A stretch of DNA of 64,000 bases from Oceanobacter antarcticus (GTDB lineage Bacteria > Pseudomonadota > Gammaproteobacteria > Pseudomonadales > Oceanobacteraceae), in assembly GCF_044962685.1 (NCBI RefSeq), contig NZ_JBBKTX010000002.1, positions 124,001 to 188,000 of the forward strand, given 5' to 3'. The notes beneath the pieces were generated by a model, which made no database searches, was not told the origin of the DNA, and worked only from the letters and a program-made list of their open reading frames with translations. Below are positions 24,908 through 33,533 of the stretch, in pieces; the first letter of the stretch is position 1, and each line of letters opens with the position of its first letter. The translations under genes were made by a program, and so were the position numbers.

Positions 24908-25144
24908 GCTGGGAAACTCCTGGATGTTCTGATATGGAACACGGACTAAAAATCAGGCGGCGAATTCTAGCGAATAGATTGGCTGTCGTCAGCAAGAGTT
25001 GCTGTGCTGAATATCCGATTCAGCCGAGCTATGGCTGACAGGGAAGGTTGTTAAAGGTCAGCGTGTGGGATACTGCGGAGCAGTAGCAGCCACATATGTC
25101 CGGTGTTTTGCCGAACGGTTGCGGGCTGCCTGCTGCTACTCGGT

Positions 25145-25915
25145 TTATTCTGTGGTGGCCGTGTCGTCGCATTCGAGATGAGCACTTAGGCCCGCCATCT
25201 CATAAAGACTGTTCATGTCCAACACAATGATTTCCTTGCCCTGGGTTTCGATCAGCGCATTTTTCTGGAAGCGGGTAAATACCCGGCTAATGGTTTCAAC
25301 CGCGAGACCAAGATAATTGCTGATGTCGACCCTGGACATGGGCAGCCGGAAGTGGGTCGCGCTGAAACCGCGGCGGGCGTAGCGGTTGGAAATATCCAGT
25401 AAAAAGGAGGCCACACGTTCTTCAGCGTTCTTTTTGCTTAACAGCAGCATCATGTTCTGGTCGTGGCGAATCTCATTACCCATGGTACGCATCAGCTGTT
25501 TACGCAGATCGGGTAATTCGTCGGTGAGATTTTCCAACTGGTGCACCGGAATTTCACATACGGTGGTTGTTTCCAGTGCCTTGGCAGTGAGTGGGTAATC
25601 ACCGGCATCGTAACCCGCTAACCCAATCAGTTCGCTGGCGAGGTGAAAGCCGGTGATCTGTTCTTCGCCATTACTGGCCAGGGTATAGGTTTTCAGGGCA
25701 CCAGTACGTACTGCAAATACCGACTGGAAGTCATCCCCTTGCTGGAATAACAGCTGGCCTTTCTGAATGGGTCGGCCACGGCGAATGATATCGTCAAGTC
25801 GCTCCATATCACTGTCGCTGAGCGATAGTGGCAGACACAGAGCGTTCAGGGAGCAAGTCTGGCAGTGGGGCTGATTGCCGCGCAAGGGGGGATGTGCAAC
25901 TTGGTTTGTTTTCAT
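25145..25915 (-). CDS. anr: ANR/FNR oxygen-sensing transcription regulator
   Basis: A 256-residue Crp/Fnr regulator that holds an oxygen-labile 4Fe-4S cluster and switches on low-oxygen genes. The cluster cysteines are C18, C21, C27 and C120 (HCQTCSLNALC and TTVCEIP), at nearly the spacing of E. coli FNR. The cyclic nucleotide-type barrel follows, with ITGFHLASELIGLAGYD, and the winged helix ends in DISNYLGLAVETISRVFTRF, whose E-xx-SR residues read TTGAT half-sites. The ATG at 25915 has a GGTGAG site upstream; the frame extends 17 codons further. It lies at the end of the cco gene series and is expected to control it, and it also matches the perfect box upstream of ompW. Confidence 0.95.
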   Translation of the reverse strand: MKTNQVAHPPLRGNQPHCQTCSLNALCLPLSLSDSDMERLDDIIRRGRPIQKGQLLFQQGDDFQSVFAVRTGALKTYTLASNGEEQITGFHLASELIGLAGYDAGDYPLTAKALETTTVCEIPVHQLENLTDELPDLRKQLMRTMGNEIRHDQNMMLLLSKKNAEERVASFLLDISNRYARRGFSATHFRLPMSRVDISNYLGLAVETISRVFTRFQKNALIETQGKEIIVLDMNSLYEMAGLSAHLECDDTATTE

Positions 25916-26035
25916 TGAGCTCACCGTGTCTGGTTTTCCGTGACAAACGGAACAACTGTTTTCCATTAGTTTTCGTATGGTCTTAGCTCACAGGGTGACT
26001 GTCAAGACATTGGTCAAGGTATTACAGTTGGCTGA

Positions 26036-26692
26036 CTATAGCCAGATGGCCGCTGCGGTCCACAATCCATAACTGATGAGCAAAAGTCCGGCGATGCGAC
26101 GGCTGATGTTGTGATTGAGTAATCGATTGAGGCTGCTGGCGGCGAGGCCGCTGGCAAACAGGGCTGGCAGTGTGCCCAGTCCGAAACAGGCCATGGCCAG
26201 TGCCCCCTTGAGTGGATCGCCATTAGCGGCCACCCAGCTTAATGTACTGTAGACCAGGCCACAGGGAAGCCATCCCCACAGCAATCCGAGACGAAATCGG
26301 CTGCTGACTGATTGTTGTGCCAGTAATGGTTTGGTGGCGGGCTGTAGCAGACGCCACAGGTGCTGACCGAGCTGTTCAATCCGGGTCAGCCAGCTTGCCC
26401 AGCGCGCGATGTAGAGTCCCATCAGCATTAGCATCACGGCAGCCAGTGTGCGTAATACCAGCGTCAGCAGGTCATTCAGTTGCTGCAGCCATAAGCCAAG
26501 TACAGAGACTATCAGCCCAGCCACTACGTAGCTGGTGATTCGTCCGCCATTAAAAGCCAAGGCGGTTAGTAGTGGTTGATGCTGTGAGCGACTGCCAATG
26601 GCTGCCGCAATACCGCCACACATGACCAGGCAATGACTGGAACCAAACAAGCCCAGCAGTAATGCGGTGAGCAGTGACAGTGGTTCAATCAC
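26036..26692 (-). CDS. TauE/SafE-type membrane protein of the cco cluster
   Basis: A 218-residue inner membrane protein with six predicted helices. It carries the GLFGSSHCLVMCGG motif (C21, C25) in helix one and LLWGWLPCGLVYSTLSW in helix four, the mark of the cytochrome-biogenesis/sulfite-exporter branch next to ccoS in many proteobacteria. The paired cysteines suggest metal or thiol transfer; a role in copper delivery to the cbb3 oxidase is often proposed, but I infer it from context only. It starts with GTG at 26692, overlapping the ccoS stop (GTGA) by four bases, so translation is coupled. Confidence 0.88.
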   Translation of the reverse strand: MIEPLSLLTALLLGLFGSSHCLVMCGGIAAAIGSRSQHQPLLTALAFNGGRITSYVVAGLIVSVLGLWLQQLNDLLTLVLRTLAAVMLMLMGLYIARWASWLTRIEQLGQHLWRLLQPATKPLLAQQSVSSRFRLGLLWGWLPCGLVYSTLSWVAANGDPLKGALAMACFGLGTLPALFASGLAASSLNRLLNHNISRRIAGLLLISYGLWTAAAIWL

Positions 26693-26925
26693 GACAATTT
26701 GTCAGGTGATGTGGCGTCTGCAGCTGCAGGCGGTGGGGTGATTGTTGTTGACGGCGGTTTGTCAGCGCTGGCCGTCGTTTCCTCGGGGTCGTCATCAAAG
26801 AGAATTTTGTGGGCTGGCGACTCCAGATCATCAAACTGACCGCTACGTACTGCCCAGAAAAAAATCAGGGTGGCGATACTGATCAGGACGATCGAGAGTG
26901 GAACAAGTATGTAGATAATATCCAT
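26689..26925 (-). CDS. ccoS: Cytochrome oxidase maturation protein CcoS
   Basis: A 78-residue protein with one membrane helix (IYILVPLSIVLISIATLIFFWAV) followed by SGQFDDLESPAHKILFDDD, the CcoS signature in which the acidic DDLE...ILFDDD is conserved. It is needed to insert heme b and copper into the cbb3 oxidase. The C-terminal 30 residues are a disordered Pro/Thr/Ala-rich tail, longer than in many CcoS proteins. It lies between ccoI (46-base gap) and the TauE-type gene (overlap of four bases). Confidence 0.94.
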   Translation of the reverse strand: MDIIYILVPLSIVLISIATLIFFWAVRSGQFDDLESPAHKILFDDDPEETTASADKPPSTTITPPPAAADATSPDKLS

Positions 26926-26971
26926 GTTATGTCCGTTATGCTGGGCAAGTGGCTGCCGTTATAACCCGGCA

Positions 26972-29455
26972 TTATACCTGCGGGGGGCCATCGGCTGCAT
27001 CCGGTTTGGATACCCGGGACAGCCTTAGGGCGTTACTGACCACCAACAGGGAACTGAACGACATGCCGATGGCTGCTGCCCAGGGGGGAATGTAACCTGC
27101 GGCCGCTACTGGCAGGGCAAGCAGGTTGTAAAGCAGTGCCCAGCCAATATTCTGGTATATCACTTTCCGGGTGCAGCTGGCGGTGTCCAGAGCCTGCAGC
27201 AGGCTGTCCAGGCGTCCGCTGGTCACCAGCGCATCCGCACTGGTTTTGGCCAGGTCGCTGGCATCGCTGACGGCAATCGCAATATCAGCACCAGCGAGTA
27301 CCGGCACATCGTTAATGCCATCTCCGACCATCAAAACGCGTTCTCCCTGCTGTTGCCACAGGCGCACCTGTTGCAACTTTTGCTCGGGAGACAAACCGAT
27401 CCATACGTCGTTGATACCCAGTTGTGTGGCCAGCAGTTGGCCAGAAGTACCGGGGTCGCCGGTGAGCAGCGCCGTTTTTATCTGGCGTTGGTGCAAACCT
27501 CTGACCAGGCTGGTCGCGGATTTTCTGACGCTGTCGCCCAGTCGAATCCAGGCAACGGCTTGCTCATTGACGCTGAGCAACAGCCATTGCCCCTCCTGCT
27601 GATTCAGATGACTGGTATCGGGTTTGGCCGTGGCTGGCACAGCAAAATCGGGCCGACCCAATCGAACGGGCAGGGACTGTTTTGCCGTTGGATGCCAGAA
27701 GCCACAGATACCGGCACCGGTCTGTTGCTGGACATCGCTCACTGTGGCGGGACGAATACGGCGAAAGGCGCGTGCAATCGGGTGGCTGCTGGACTTTTCC
27801 AGACCGGCAGCAACGGCGAGGATGCTTTCTCTATCCAGGTCGCCTGTCAATACCACTTCTTCAATGGTGAGTTTGCCCTGGGTGAGGGTGCCGGTCTTGT
27901 CGAAGACAACCCGATCTATGGTCGGCAGGGATTCCAGTACATGGCCCTTGCTGATCAGCAAACCGGCTTCCCGCAGGGCGCCGGTCGCGGCGGTCAGGGC
28001 GGTGGGCGTTGCCAGCGACAGGGCACAAGGACAGGTGACAACCAGCACAGACAAGGCAATAAAAAACGCGTGATCATTACCTTGCCACCACCAAAACAGC
28101 AACACACCCGAAGCAATCAGCAAAACGGCGGCAACAAAGTGGCTGGCAATACGGTCGGCGATCAGGGCAATCTTGGGCTTTTCCTGCTGTGCCCTGTCCA
28201 TTAGGCGCACAATGGTCGACAGTTGGGCTTCTGCACCGGTTGCGGTTACTTTCATGGTGATCGGGCTTTCGATATTGATAGTGCCGCCAATCAGATGATC
28301 CTGACGGCGTTTGGTAACCGGCAGGTATTCTCCGGTCAGTGCTGCTTCGTCGACGGAACTCTGGCCATTGACAACAATGCCATCGGCCGGAATCGCCTGT
28401 CCCGGTTTGATCAGCAACAAATCCCCTGGCTTGACCTCTTCACTGGCGATCACCGTTTCGGTGGCTGTCGGGGTATCGTCGCTCAGCCGCAAGGCGACAT
28501 TGGGCAGCAAGGTCAGCAGATTGTTGCCGGACTTCCCCATGCGGTGGCGGGCACGCATTTCCAGATAACGCCCCAGCAGCAAAAAGAATGTGAACATGCA
28601 AACCGAGTCGAAGTAGACCTCCTTCCCCTGGTTGAATGTGCTCCAGATACTGGCGCAGAAGGCCAGAATAATGGCCAGGGATACGGGTACATCCATGGTC
28701 AGATGGCGAACCTTCAGATCGCGAATGGCCGCTTCAAAAAACGGCAGAGCAGCGTATAGCACAACCGGCAGCGTCAGCACCATGGAGGCCAGACGCATAA
28801 AAATTTCGTATTGCTGGGCCATACCAACGTAGAGCGGCACCGCCAGCATCATCACTTGCATCATGCCGATACCCGCGACGGCGAGACGGCGGATGCTGCG
28901 TTTACCTTCGTCAGTACGTTGCTGTTCGGCGACGGTGGCAGAAAAAGGCGAGGCGCGGTAGCCGAGGCGGTAGATTTGTTCGATCAGACTGGAGACTGGC
29001 AGTTGCTCCGCTATCCAGCGTACAACCAGGCGGTGATTGGAGAGGTTGAGAACGGCCTGATCGACACCCGGTAACGCATTAAGGCGATGTTCTATTAACC
29101 AGGCACAGGCCGCACAGCTGATGCCATCGATCACCAAGGTTGCCTCTGCCATGCCGTTGCCCAGCTGCGCAACAAAACGCCGCTGCATCGCCTCGCTGTC
29201 GTACAAGGTCAGCGAATCCCGGGCTTGCAGTGCATCATCATCGAGCTCAGCCGGAGACAGTTCCGGTAGTGCGGTGCGGTGCTTGTAATAGTCTTTCAGA
29301 CCACTGGCGACGATGGTTTCGGCAATGGCCTTGCAACCCGGACAGCACATCGGTTGTGACTGGCCGTCGATCAGGGTTGACCAGCGTTCTGCTGCGGACT
29401 GGCTGACATGTTCACCGCAATGAAAACACTGGCTGGTATCGGAATGCCGTGTCAT
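26972..29455 (-). CDS. ccoI: Copper-transporting P1B-type ATPase CcoI
   Basis: An 827-residue P-type ATPase that exports Cu(I) to the periplasm for assembly of the cbb3 oxidase. The N-terminus holds a cysteine-rich zone (CFHCGEH at C10/C13 and CCPGCKA at C37-C41) followed by an HMA domain with GISCAACAW. The catalytic parts are the membrane CPC motif (VTCPCALSLATPTAL), the phosphorylation motif DKTGTLTQG, GDGINDVPVLAGADIA, and SSHPIA in the nucleotide-binding domain. The extra N-terminal cysteine region is typical of the CcoI/FixI group and separates it from CopA. It overlaps the end of ccoH by four bases (ATGA). Confidence 0.96.
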   Translation of the reverse strand: MTRHSDTSQCFHCGEHVSQSAAERWSTLIDGQSQPMCCPGCKAIAETIVASGLKDYYKHRTALPELSPAELDDDALQARDSLTLYDSEAMQRRFVAQLGNGMAEATLVIDGISCAACAWLIEHRLNALPGVDQAVLNLSNHRLVVRWIAEQLPVSSLIEQIYRLGYRASPFSATVAEQQRTDEGKRSIRRLAVAGIGMMQVMMLAVPLYVGMAQQYEIFMRLASMVLTLPVVLYAALPFFEAAIRDLKVRHLTMDVPVSLAIILAFCASIWSTFNQGKEVYFDSVCMFTFFLLLGRYLEMRARHRMGKSGNNLLTLLPNVALRLSDDTPTATETVIASEEVKPGDLLLIKPGQAIPADGIVVNGQSSVDEAALTGEYLPVTKRRQDHLIGGTINIESPITMKVTATGAEAQLSTIVRLMDRAQQEKPKIALIADRIASHFVAAVLLIASGVLLFWWWQGNDHAFFIALSVLVVTCPCALSLATPTALTAATGALREAGLLISKGHVLESLPTIDRVVFDKTGTLTQGKLTIEEVVLTGDLDRESILAVAAGLEKSSSHPIARAFRRIRPATVSDVQQQTGAGICGFWHPTAKQSLPVRLGRPDFAVPATAKPDTSHLNQQEGQWLLLSVNEQAVAWIRLGDSVRKSATSLVRGLHQRQIKTALLTGDPGTSGQLLATQLGINDVWIGLSPEQKLQQVRLWQQQGERVLMVGDGINDVPVLAGADIAIAVSDASDLAKTSADALVTSGRLDSLLQALDTASCTRKVIYQNIGWALLYNLLALPVAAAGYIPPWAAAIGMSFSSLLVVSNALRLSRVSKPDAADGPPQV

Positions 29456-29955
29456 TGGGCGTTTAATTGCACAACCTTGCTGTCTTCCAGCAGTTCTTTC
29501 GAGCGCACGCGCCAGCCCTGATCAGGACTTTGTAACCACAAGTAGCGGCGGGCAGGTAGTTTTATTTCGGCAGCACCGACGTAGAGACCTGGCTCTACCC
29601 GCTGTAGTATGACGTCGAGATCCTGATCCTGCAGAGTCGGGTGAATCAGTTTTAGTAACAGCGCATCCGGTTCTTTATCCAGCTGTCCTTCCAGTGTCAG
29701 GCGCGCTTCGTGGTTGGTAAATACCAGGCTGCTGCGAATGTGCAAACGCACGGCCTGGTGATCCATTTCGACATTTTCGGTATAGCTGACGCCATCCTTG
29801 TAATAACTGTCGCTTACCAGCGAATCCTTGGTGCTGACTGCGAGGGTTATCATGACCATACCCCAGCAAACGGTGACGGCAGGAATGCCGACAATTAGCC
29901 ACATTAAGGGTTCTTTGTACCAGGGTTGGGCAGGCTGCTGGGTATCTGATTTCAT
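29452..29955 (-). CDS. ccoH: CcoH/FixH oxidase assembly protein
   Basis: A 167-residue membrane protein: one helix near residues 14-38 (LMWLIVGIPAVTVCWGMVMITLAV) after the motif PWYKEPLMW, then an extracytoplasmic domain that begins SDSYYKDGVSYTENVEMDHQA, typical of FixH. It helps assemble and stabilise the cbb3 complex. The ATG at 29955 places the KEPLMW motif near the start; the frame upstream is not coding. The gene is separated from ccoG by a terminator and by about 225 bases, so it probably has its own promoter, with ccoI, ccoS and the TauE-type gene following as one unit. Confidence 0.92.
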   Translation of the reverse strand: MKSDTQQPAQPWYKEPLMWLIVGIPAVTVCWGMVMITLAVSTKDSLVSDSYYKDGVSYTENVEMDHQAVRLHIRSSLVFTNHEARLTLEGQLDKEPDALLLKLIHPTLQDQDLDVILQRVEPGLYVGAAEIKLPARRYLWLQSPDQGWRVRSKELLEDSKVVQLNAQ

Positions 29956-30027
29956 AGTGCTCTCTGGGATCTCGACTGCTGGCAGGGCCTGTTGGGGCCT
30001 ATTATTGCTCCAAGGTTCCGCTGCCCG

Positions 30028-30063
30028 AAAAAAATGCCGCCCAAGTGTAACCACTTGGGCGGC
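30028..30063 (-). terminator. Rho-independent terminator of ccoG
   Basis: A perfect 12-base stem, GCCGCCCAAGTG at 30036-30047 paired with CACTTGGGCGGC at 30052-30063, with a four-base loop. Read on the minus strand it is followed by A and then seven T's. It separates ccoG from ccoH. Confidence 0.92.
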
Positions 30064-30180
30064 GAGTCTCTAGAGTCCTCGGCAAGTCATCGTCGGCAGA
30101 CTTGATGCAGAGCAGAGCGCGGGGCGCACTGAAATCTAGCCCTGCTAGCCCACATTGAGCAACAGCAGGGATGAGGCTCG

Positions 30181-31587
30181 CTAGTTTTTTGGGGCGATAA
30201 AGCGGCTCTCTTCGCGGGCAACTTCTTTGCCATCCTGCTGATCCACCACGACAAATTCGATGTCGGTTTTACTGGAGGGAAGCTTGGCAATCGCCGGGTC
30301 AATTTCAAGGTTAACGGTAATCTCGCGCAGTTCATTCACCCTTATTTCATGGATCTCGGGCGCATCCATATTGACGGCTGGAAGTCCTTCAACCCTGAGC
30401 TGGTAGGTTCGGGGCTGTTGCGACATATTCATCATTTTCAGGGTATAGCTGTTGGTGACGGTATCGTTGGGAGTGACCCGGTAGAGGCTGCCACGATCCC
30501 GTTCGATATCCAACTCGAAAGGCACCCGGCTGGCAATGGCATAAACAAAAGCAGACATCATAACCAGCAGCATAAAGGCGTAGCCCAGCAGTCTGGGGCG
30601 CATCAGGTGGGTGGGTTTGCCTTCCAGTTCGTTTTCCGTGGTGTAACGGATCAATCCCTTGGGCTTGTTCAGCTTATCCATAATGGAGTCACAGGCATCG
30701 ATACAGAGGGCGCAGCCGATACACTGATATTGCAGCCCATCCCGAATATCAATGCCGGTTGGACATACCTGAACACACAATGAGCAGTCGACACAGTCGC
30801 CCAGCTGGGTGGTATCGGTTTCCTGTTTGGCTTTTTTGCTGCGTTTTCCGCGCGGCTCACCGCGATTAATGTCGTAGGAAACCGCTAACGTGTCAGCATC
30901 GTACATTACCGATTGGAAACGGGCATAAGGGCACATGTAAATACACACTTGCTCACGCATCCAGCCAGCATTGATGTAAGTCGCCAGGGTGAAAAAAGCA
31001 ATCCAGAATATTTCCCAGCCATTCAGTGCAGCCGAAAACATATCCGGGATCAACTCACGAATGGGAGAGAAGTAGCCAACAAAGGTGACCCCGGTTGCGA
31101 GTGCGACAAATAGCCACAGGGTATGTTTGAGGGCTTTTTTGCGCAGCGTGCTGGTGGACATGTTTTCCTTGTCCATCTTGATGCGTTGATTGCGGCTGCC
31201 TTCCACGCGTTCTTCGATCCACATAAACAGGAATGACCAGGCTGATTGGGGGCAGGTGTAACCACACCAGACCCGGCCTGCAAGGTTGGTAATCGTGAAC
31301 AGTCCAAAGGCGGCAATAATCAGCGCGAATGACAGCAGAATAAAATCCTGAGGCCAGAAAGTGACACCAAAAATATTGAACTGGCGCGCCGGTAGATCAA
31401 AATAGACGGCCTGGCGACCACCCCAGTTAATCCATACCGTGCCGTAGTAACCCAGCATGAGTGCCCACAATGAATAGGTTCTCAGTTTCTGAAAGAAACC
31501 GATAATTTCTCGTACATATATTTTTTCACGCTTGGCGTACATGCTCTCGGACTTGGGTGTGACGTCTTTGACAGGGATGTTACTCAT
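30181..31587 (-). CDS. ccoG: Cytochrome oxidase accessory protein CcoG
   Basis: A 468-residue polyferredoxin-type membrane protein of the CcoG/RdxA family, thought to reduce Cu(II) to Cu(I) for the cbb3 oxidase. It has about five membrane helices (FILLSFALIIAAFGLFTI, LWLFVALATGVTFVGYF), the YTCPQSAWSFLFMWIEERVEG motif, MREQVCIYMCPYARFQSVM, and two 4Fe-4S clusters with GDCVDCSLCVQVCPTGIDIRDG and CIGCALCIDACDSIMDK. The C-terminal 110 residues are an Ig-like domain (IEFVVVDQQDG). It follows the ccoNOQP terminator and ends before its own terminator, so it looks like an independent unit. Confidence 0.95.
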   Translation of the reverse strand: MSNIPVKDVTPKSESMYAKREKIYVREIIGFFQKLRTYSLWALMLGYYGTVWINWGGRQAVYFDLPARQFNIFGVTFWPQDFILLSFALIIAAFGLFTITNLAGRVWCGYTCPQSAWSFLFMWIEERVEGSRNQRIKMDKENMSTSTLRKKALKHTLWLFVALATGVTFVGYFSPIRELIPDMFSAALNGWEIFWIAFFTLATYINAGWMREQVCIYMCPYARFQSVMYDADTLAVSYDINRGEPRGKRSKKAKQETDTTQLGDCVDCSLCVQVCPTGIDIRDGLQYQCIGCALCIDACDSIMDKLNKPKGLIRYTTENELEGKPTHLMRPRLLGYAFMLLVMMSAFVYAIASRVPFELDIERDRGSLYRVTPNDTVTNSYTLKMMNMSQQPRTYQLRVEGLPAVNMDAPEIHEIRVNELREITVNLEIDPAIAKLPSSKTDIEFVVVDQQDGKEVAREESRFIAPKN

Positions 31588-31714
31588 GACAGCTAATCAC
31601 CTTGTTTGCTTGTGTTGGCTGGCGTAGCAGGTGGGGGCCCAAAAGGCACCTTCGGATCGTCAGCAGATCTATATAATGCTGTGATTATATAGTTCGTACG
31701 CAGTTGATATATCG

Positions 31715-31741
31715 AAAAAAAGCGGCCATTGGCCGCTTTTT
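31715..31741 (-). terminator. Rho-independent terminator of ccoNOQP
   Basis: AAAAAGCGGCC at 31717-31727 pairs with GGCCGCTTTTT at 31731-31741 around an ATT loop. Read on the minus strand the stem is followed by seven T's. It sits about 65 bases after the ccoP stop and ends that transcript. Its symmetry also allows use on the plus strand. Confidence 0.9.
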
Positions 31742-31805
31742 CCCCGTTCATTGCCGCAGCTCAACATTGTGGTTATGCGAGCGGTTGGCTGAGGCAATCA
31801 TGACA

Positions 31806-32726
31806 TCACTTGTTGGACAATGAGTAAACGTACGTGGCCAGCAGGTGAATCTTGGCGTCAGCATTAGCACCAAGGATTTCCTTATGGGCAGGCATTTTAC
31901 CGCTGCGGCCATAACGCAGAGTCATTTCGATCTGCTTGCTGGAGCCGCCGTACAACCAGGTTTCATCGGTCATGTTAGGGGCGCCCATCATCTGGTTACC
32001 CTTGCCGTTGGCACCGTGACAAATGGCACAGTTTTGCAAGAACTTGGGCGCTGCTTCCTCTGCCAGAGTGGCATCGTGCTTCAGGCCAGACAAGCTGCGA
32101 ACATAGTTCACCATCTGGTTAATGCCTTCATCACCCAGAATGGCACCCCAAGCCGGCATGGCACCCTGACGGCCGTTGGCGATGGTCTGGACGATCTGTG
32201 CCGGAGCACCGCCATACAACCAGTCTTTGTCCGTCAGATTAGGGAAGCCAAGCGCACCTTTGGCACCGCTGCCGTGGCAGACCGAGCAGTTACTTTTGAA
32301 CAGGCGCTGACCAGTTTGTAACGCATCATCGTTATGAATCAGCTCAGCAACCGGAGTTGAGGAGTACTGGGCATAAAGAGGTGCGATTTCCTGGTCGAAC
32401 GCCTGGACTTCCGCTTTCCACTGATTGGTCTGGCTCCAGGGAACTTCCTTGCCGTCTACGGTAACGGTCAGGAATCCCTGGTAGTTGCCCAGACCAAAAG
32501 AAGCCAGATAGCCGAGGCCAAAAATAATGGTGCCCCAGAACATGAACACCCACCAGCGTGGTAGCGGGTTGTCAATTTCTTCAATGCCATCATAGCTGTG
32601 ACCGGTGGTCTGGTCGGTTTCTTCTTTGCGCATACCGCGACTGGTGTACATGATCAGCACACCACAGCCAATAATGGATCCCAGTACAATGACGGAAACC
32701 CATACTTGCCAGAAAGTACTTAACAT
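31806..32726 (-). CDS. ccoP: cbb3 oxidase diheme cytochrome c subunit CcoP
   Basis: A 306-residue membrane-anchored cytochrome c. It begins with two hydrophobic segments (FWQVWVSVIVLGSIIGCGVLIMY and WWVFMFWGTIIFGLGYLASFGLG) around the DGIEEIDNPLPRWW motif that is typical of CcoP/FixP. Two heme sites follow: CSVCHG at about residue 147 and CAICHG at about 235, each with later axial Met candidates (GAMPAWG, GKMPAHK). It passes electrons from the bc1 complex to CcoO. It is two bases after ccoQ and last in the oxidase operon. Confidence 0.97.
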   Translation of the reverse strand: MLSTFWQVWVSVIVLGSIIGCGVLIMYTSRGMRKEETDQTTGHSYDGIEEIDNPLPRWWVFMFWGTIIFGLGYLASFGLGNYQGFLTVTVDGKEVPWSQTNQWKAEVQAFDQEIAPLYAQYSSTPVAELIHNDDALQTGQRLFKSNCSVCHGSGAKGALGFPNLTDKDWLYGGAPAQIVQTIANGRQGAMPAWGAILGDEGINQMVNYVRSLSGLKHDATLAEEAAPKFLQNCAICHGANGKGNQMMGAPNMTDETWLYGGSSKQIEMTLRYGRSGKMPAHKEILGANADAKIHLLATYVYSLSNK

Positions 32727-32728
32727 AA

Positions 32729-32908
32729 TTACTTGCTCCGATCTTTATCGCCGTGCTTGGGGAGGCCATCATCGTCATCAAGAAATGGAATATCCCCATC
32801 GTCTTCGAAACGTTTCCTGCGACTGGAGCCATAGGCCCACCAGAAGATTGCCAGCATCGCTATCAGAGCGAAGATCGAACCCAGCCCGCGCACGTCGTTA
32901 ATATCCAT
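32729..32908 (-). CDS. ccoQ: cbb3 oxidase subunit CcoQ
   Basis: A 59-residue protein found by reading between ccoO and ccoP. It begins MDINDVRGLGSIFALIAM, has one membrane helix (IFALIAMLAIFWWAY), then SSRRKRFEDDGDIPFLDDDDGLPK, an acidic tail. This is the usual CcoQ plan: a short helix with a basic and then acidic cytoplasmic tail. It stabilises the complex. It lies four bases after the ccoO stop and two before the ccoP start. Confidence 0.92.
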   Translation of the reverse strand: MDINDVRGLGSIFALIAMLAIFWWAYGSSRRKRFEDDGDIPFLDDDDGLPKHGDKDRSK

Positions 32909-32912
32909 GGGA

Positions 32913-33521
32913 TTACCGTTTAGTGATCACTGTGCCCAACTGTTGCAGGTACGCAACCAGGGCTTCGATTTCGGGTTTGCCATCAACGGCTGCTTTAGCA
33001 CCTTCGATGTCGTCATCTGTGTATGGCACGCCTACCATGCGCAGGGCTTCCATCTTTTTCGGTGTATCACGCCCATCTACCTTGTCTTCAAACAACCAGG
33101 GGTAGGACGGCATGATGGACTCGGGTACAACGTCACGCGGGTTGTACAGGTGCGCACGGTGCCATTCGTTGGAGTAACGGCCACCGACGCGAGCCAGGTC
33201 CGGGCCAGTACGCTTGGAGCCCCACAAGAACGGGTGTTCGTACACGGATTCGCCCGCCACAGAGTAGGGTCCGTAACGTTCGGTCTCGGCACGGAATGGG
33301 CGTACCATCTGGGTGTGACATACATGGCAGCCTTCGCGGATGTAGATGTCACGACCTTCCAGTTGTACCGCGTTCAAGGGTTTTAGGCCTTCAACTGGCG
33401 TGTTGGTGTCCTTGGCGAAGAAGAGCGGCACAATTTCTACCAGCCCACCCCAGCTAAGAGCGATGACGATCAGTACCACCATTAATGGCATACTTTTTTC
33501 GATAGTGTCGTGCTTAATCAT
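32913..33521 (-). CDS. ccoO: cbb3 oxidase monoheme cytochrome c subunit CcoO
   Basis: A 202-residue membrane-anchored cytochrome c with an N-terminal helix (SMPLMVVLIVIALSWGGLVEIVPLFF) and the heme site REGCHVCHTQMVRPFRAETERYGPYSVAGE, the clearest CcoO mark. GTGPDLARVGGRYSNEWHRAHLYNPRDVVPESIMPSYPWLF follows, with the axial Met in SIMPSY. It relays electrons to CcoN. It is 12 bases after ccoN in the operon. Confidence 0.97.
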   Translation of the reverse strand: MIKHDTIEKSMPLMVVLIVIALSWGGLVEIVPLFFAKDTNTPVEGLKPLNAVQLEGRDIYIREGCHVCHTQMVRPFRAETERYGPYSVAGESVYEHPFLWGSKRTGPDLARVGGRYSNEWHRAHLYNPRDVVPESIMPSYPWLFEDKVDGRDTPKKMEALRMVGVPYTDDDIEGAKAAVDGKPEIEALVAYLQQLGTVITKR

Positions 33522-33533
33522 CTCAATAACTCC

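Noticed and set aside
25916..25966. CSVCHG, a heme c-like CxxCH motif, in the upstream extension of anr
   Set aside because: The extension has no good ribosome site and is absent from ANR family N-termini; the ATG at 25915 with GGTGAG is better.
27353..28204. 283-codon plus-strand frame opposite ccoI
   Set aside because: It is the antisense shadow of the conserved ccoI gene and is Gln/Gly-rich without any motif.
30102..30115. Half-matching FNR box TTGATGCAGAGCAG upstream of ccoH
   Set aside because: Only 8 of 10 bases match, and the ccoG terminator lies between it and ccoH.
31704..31717. TTGATATATCGAAA as an ANR site for ccoG
   Set aside because: Only 7 of 10 conserved bases match; the right half is poor.
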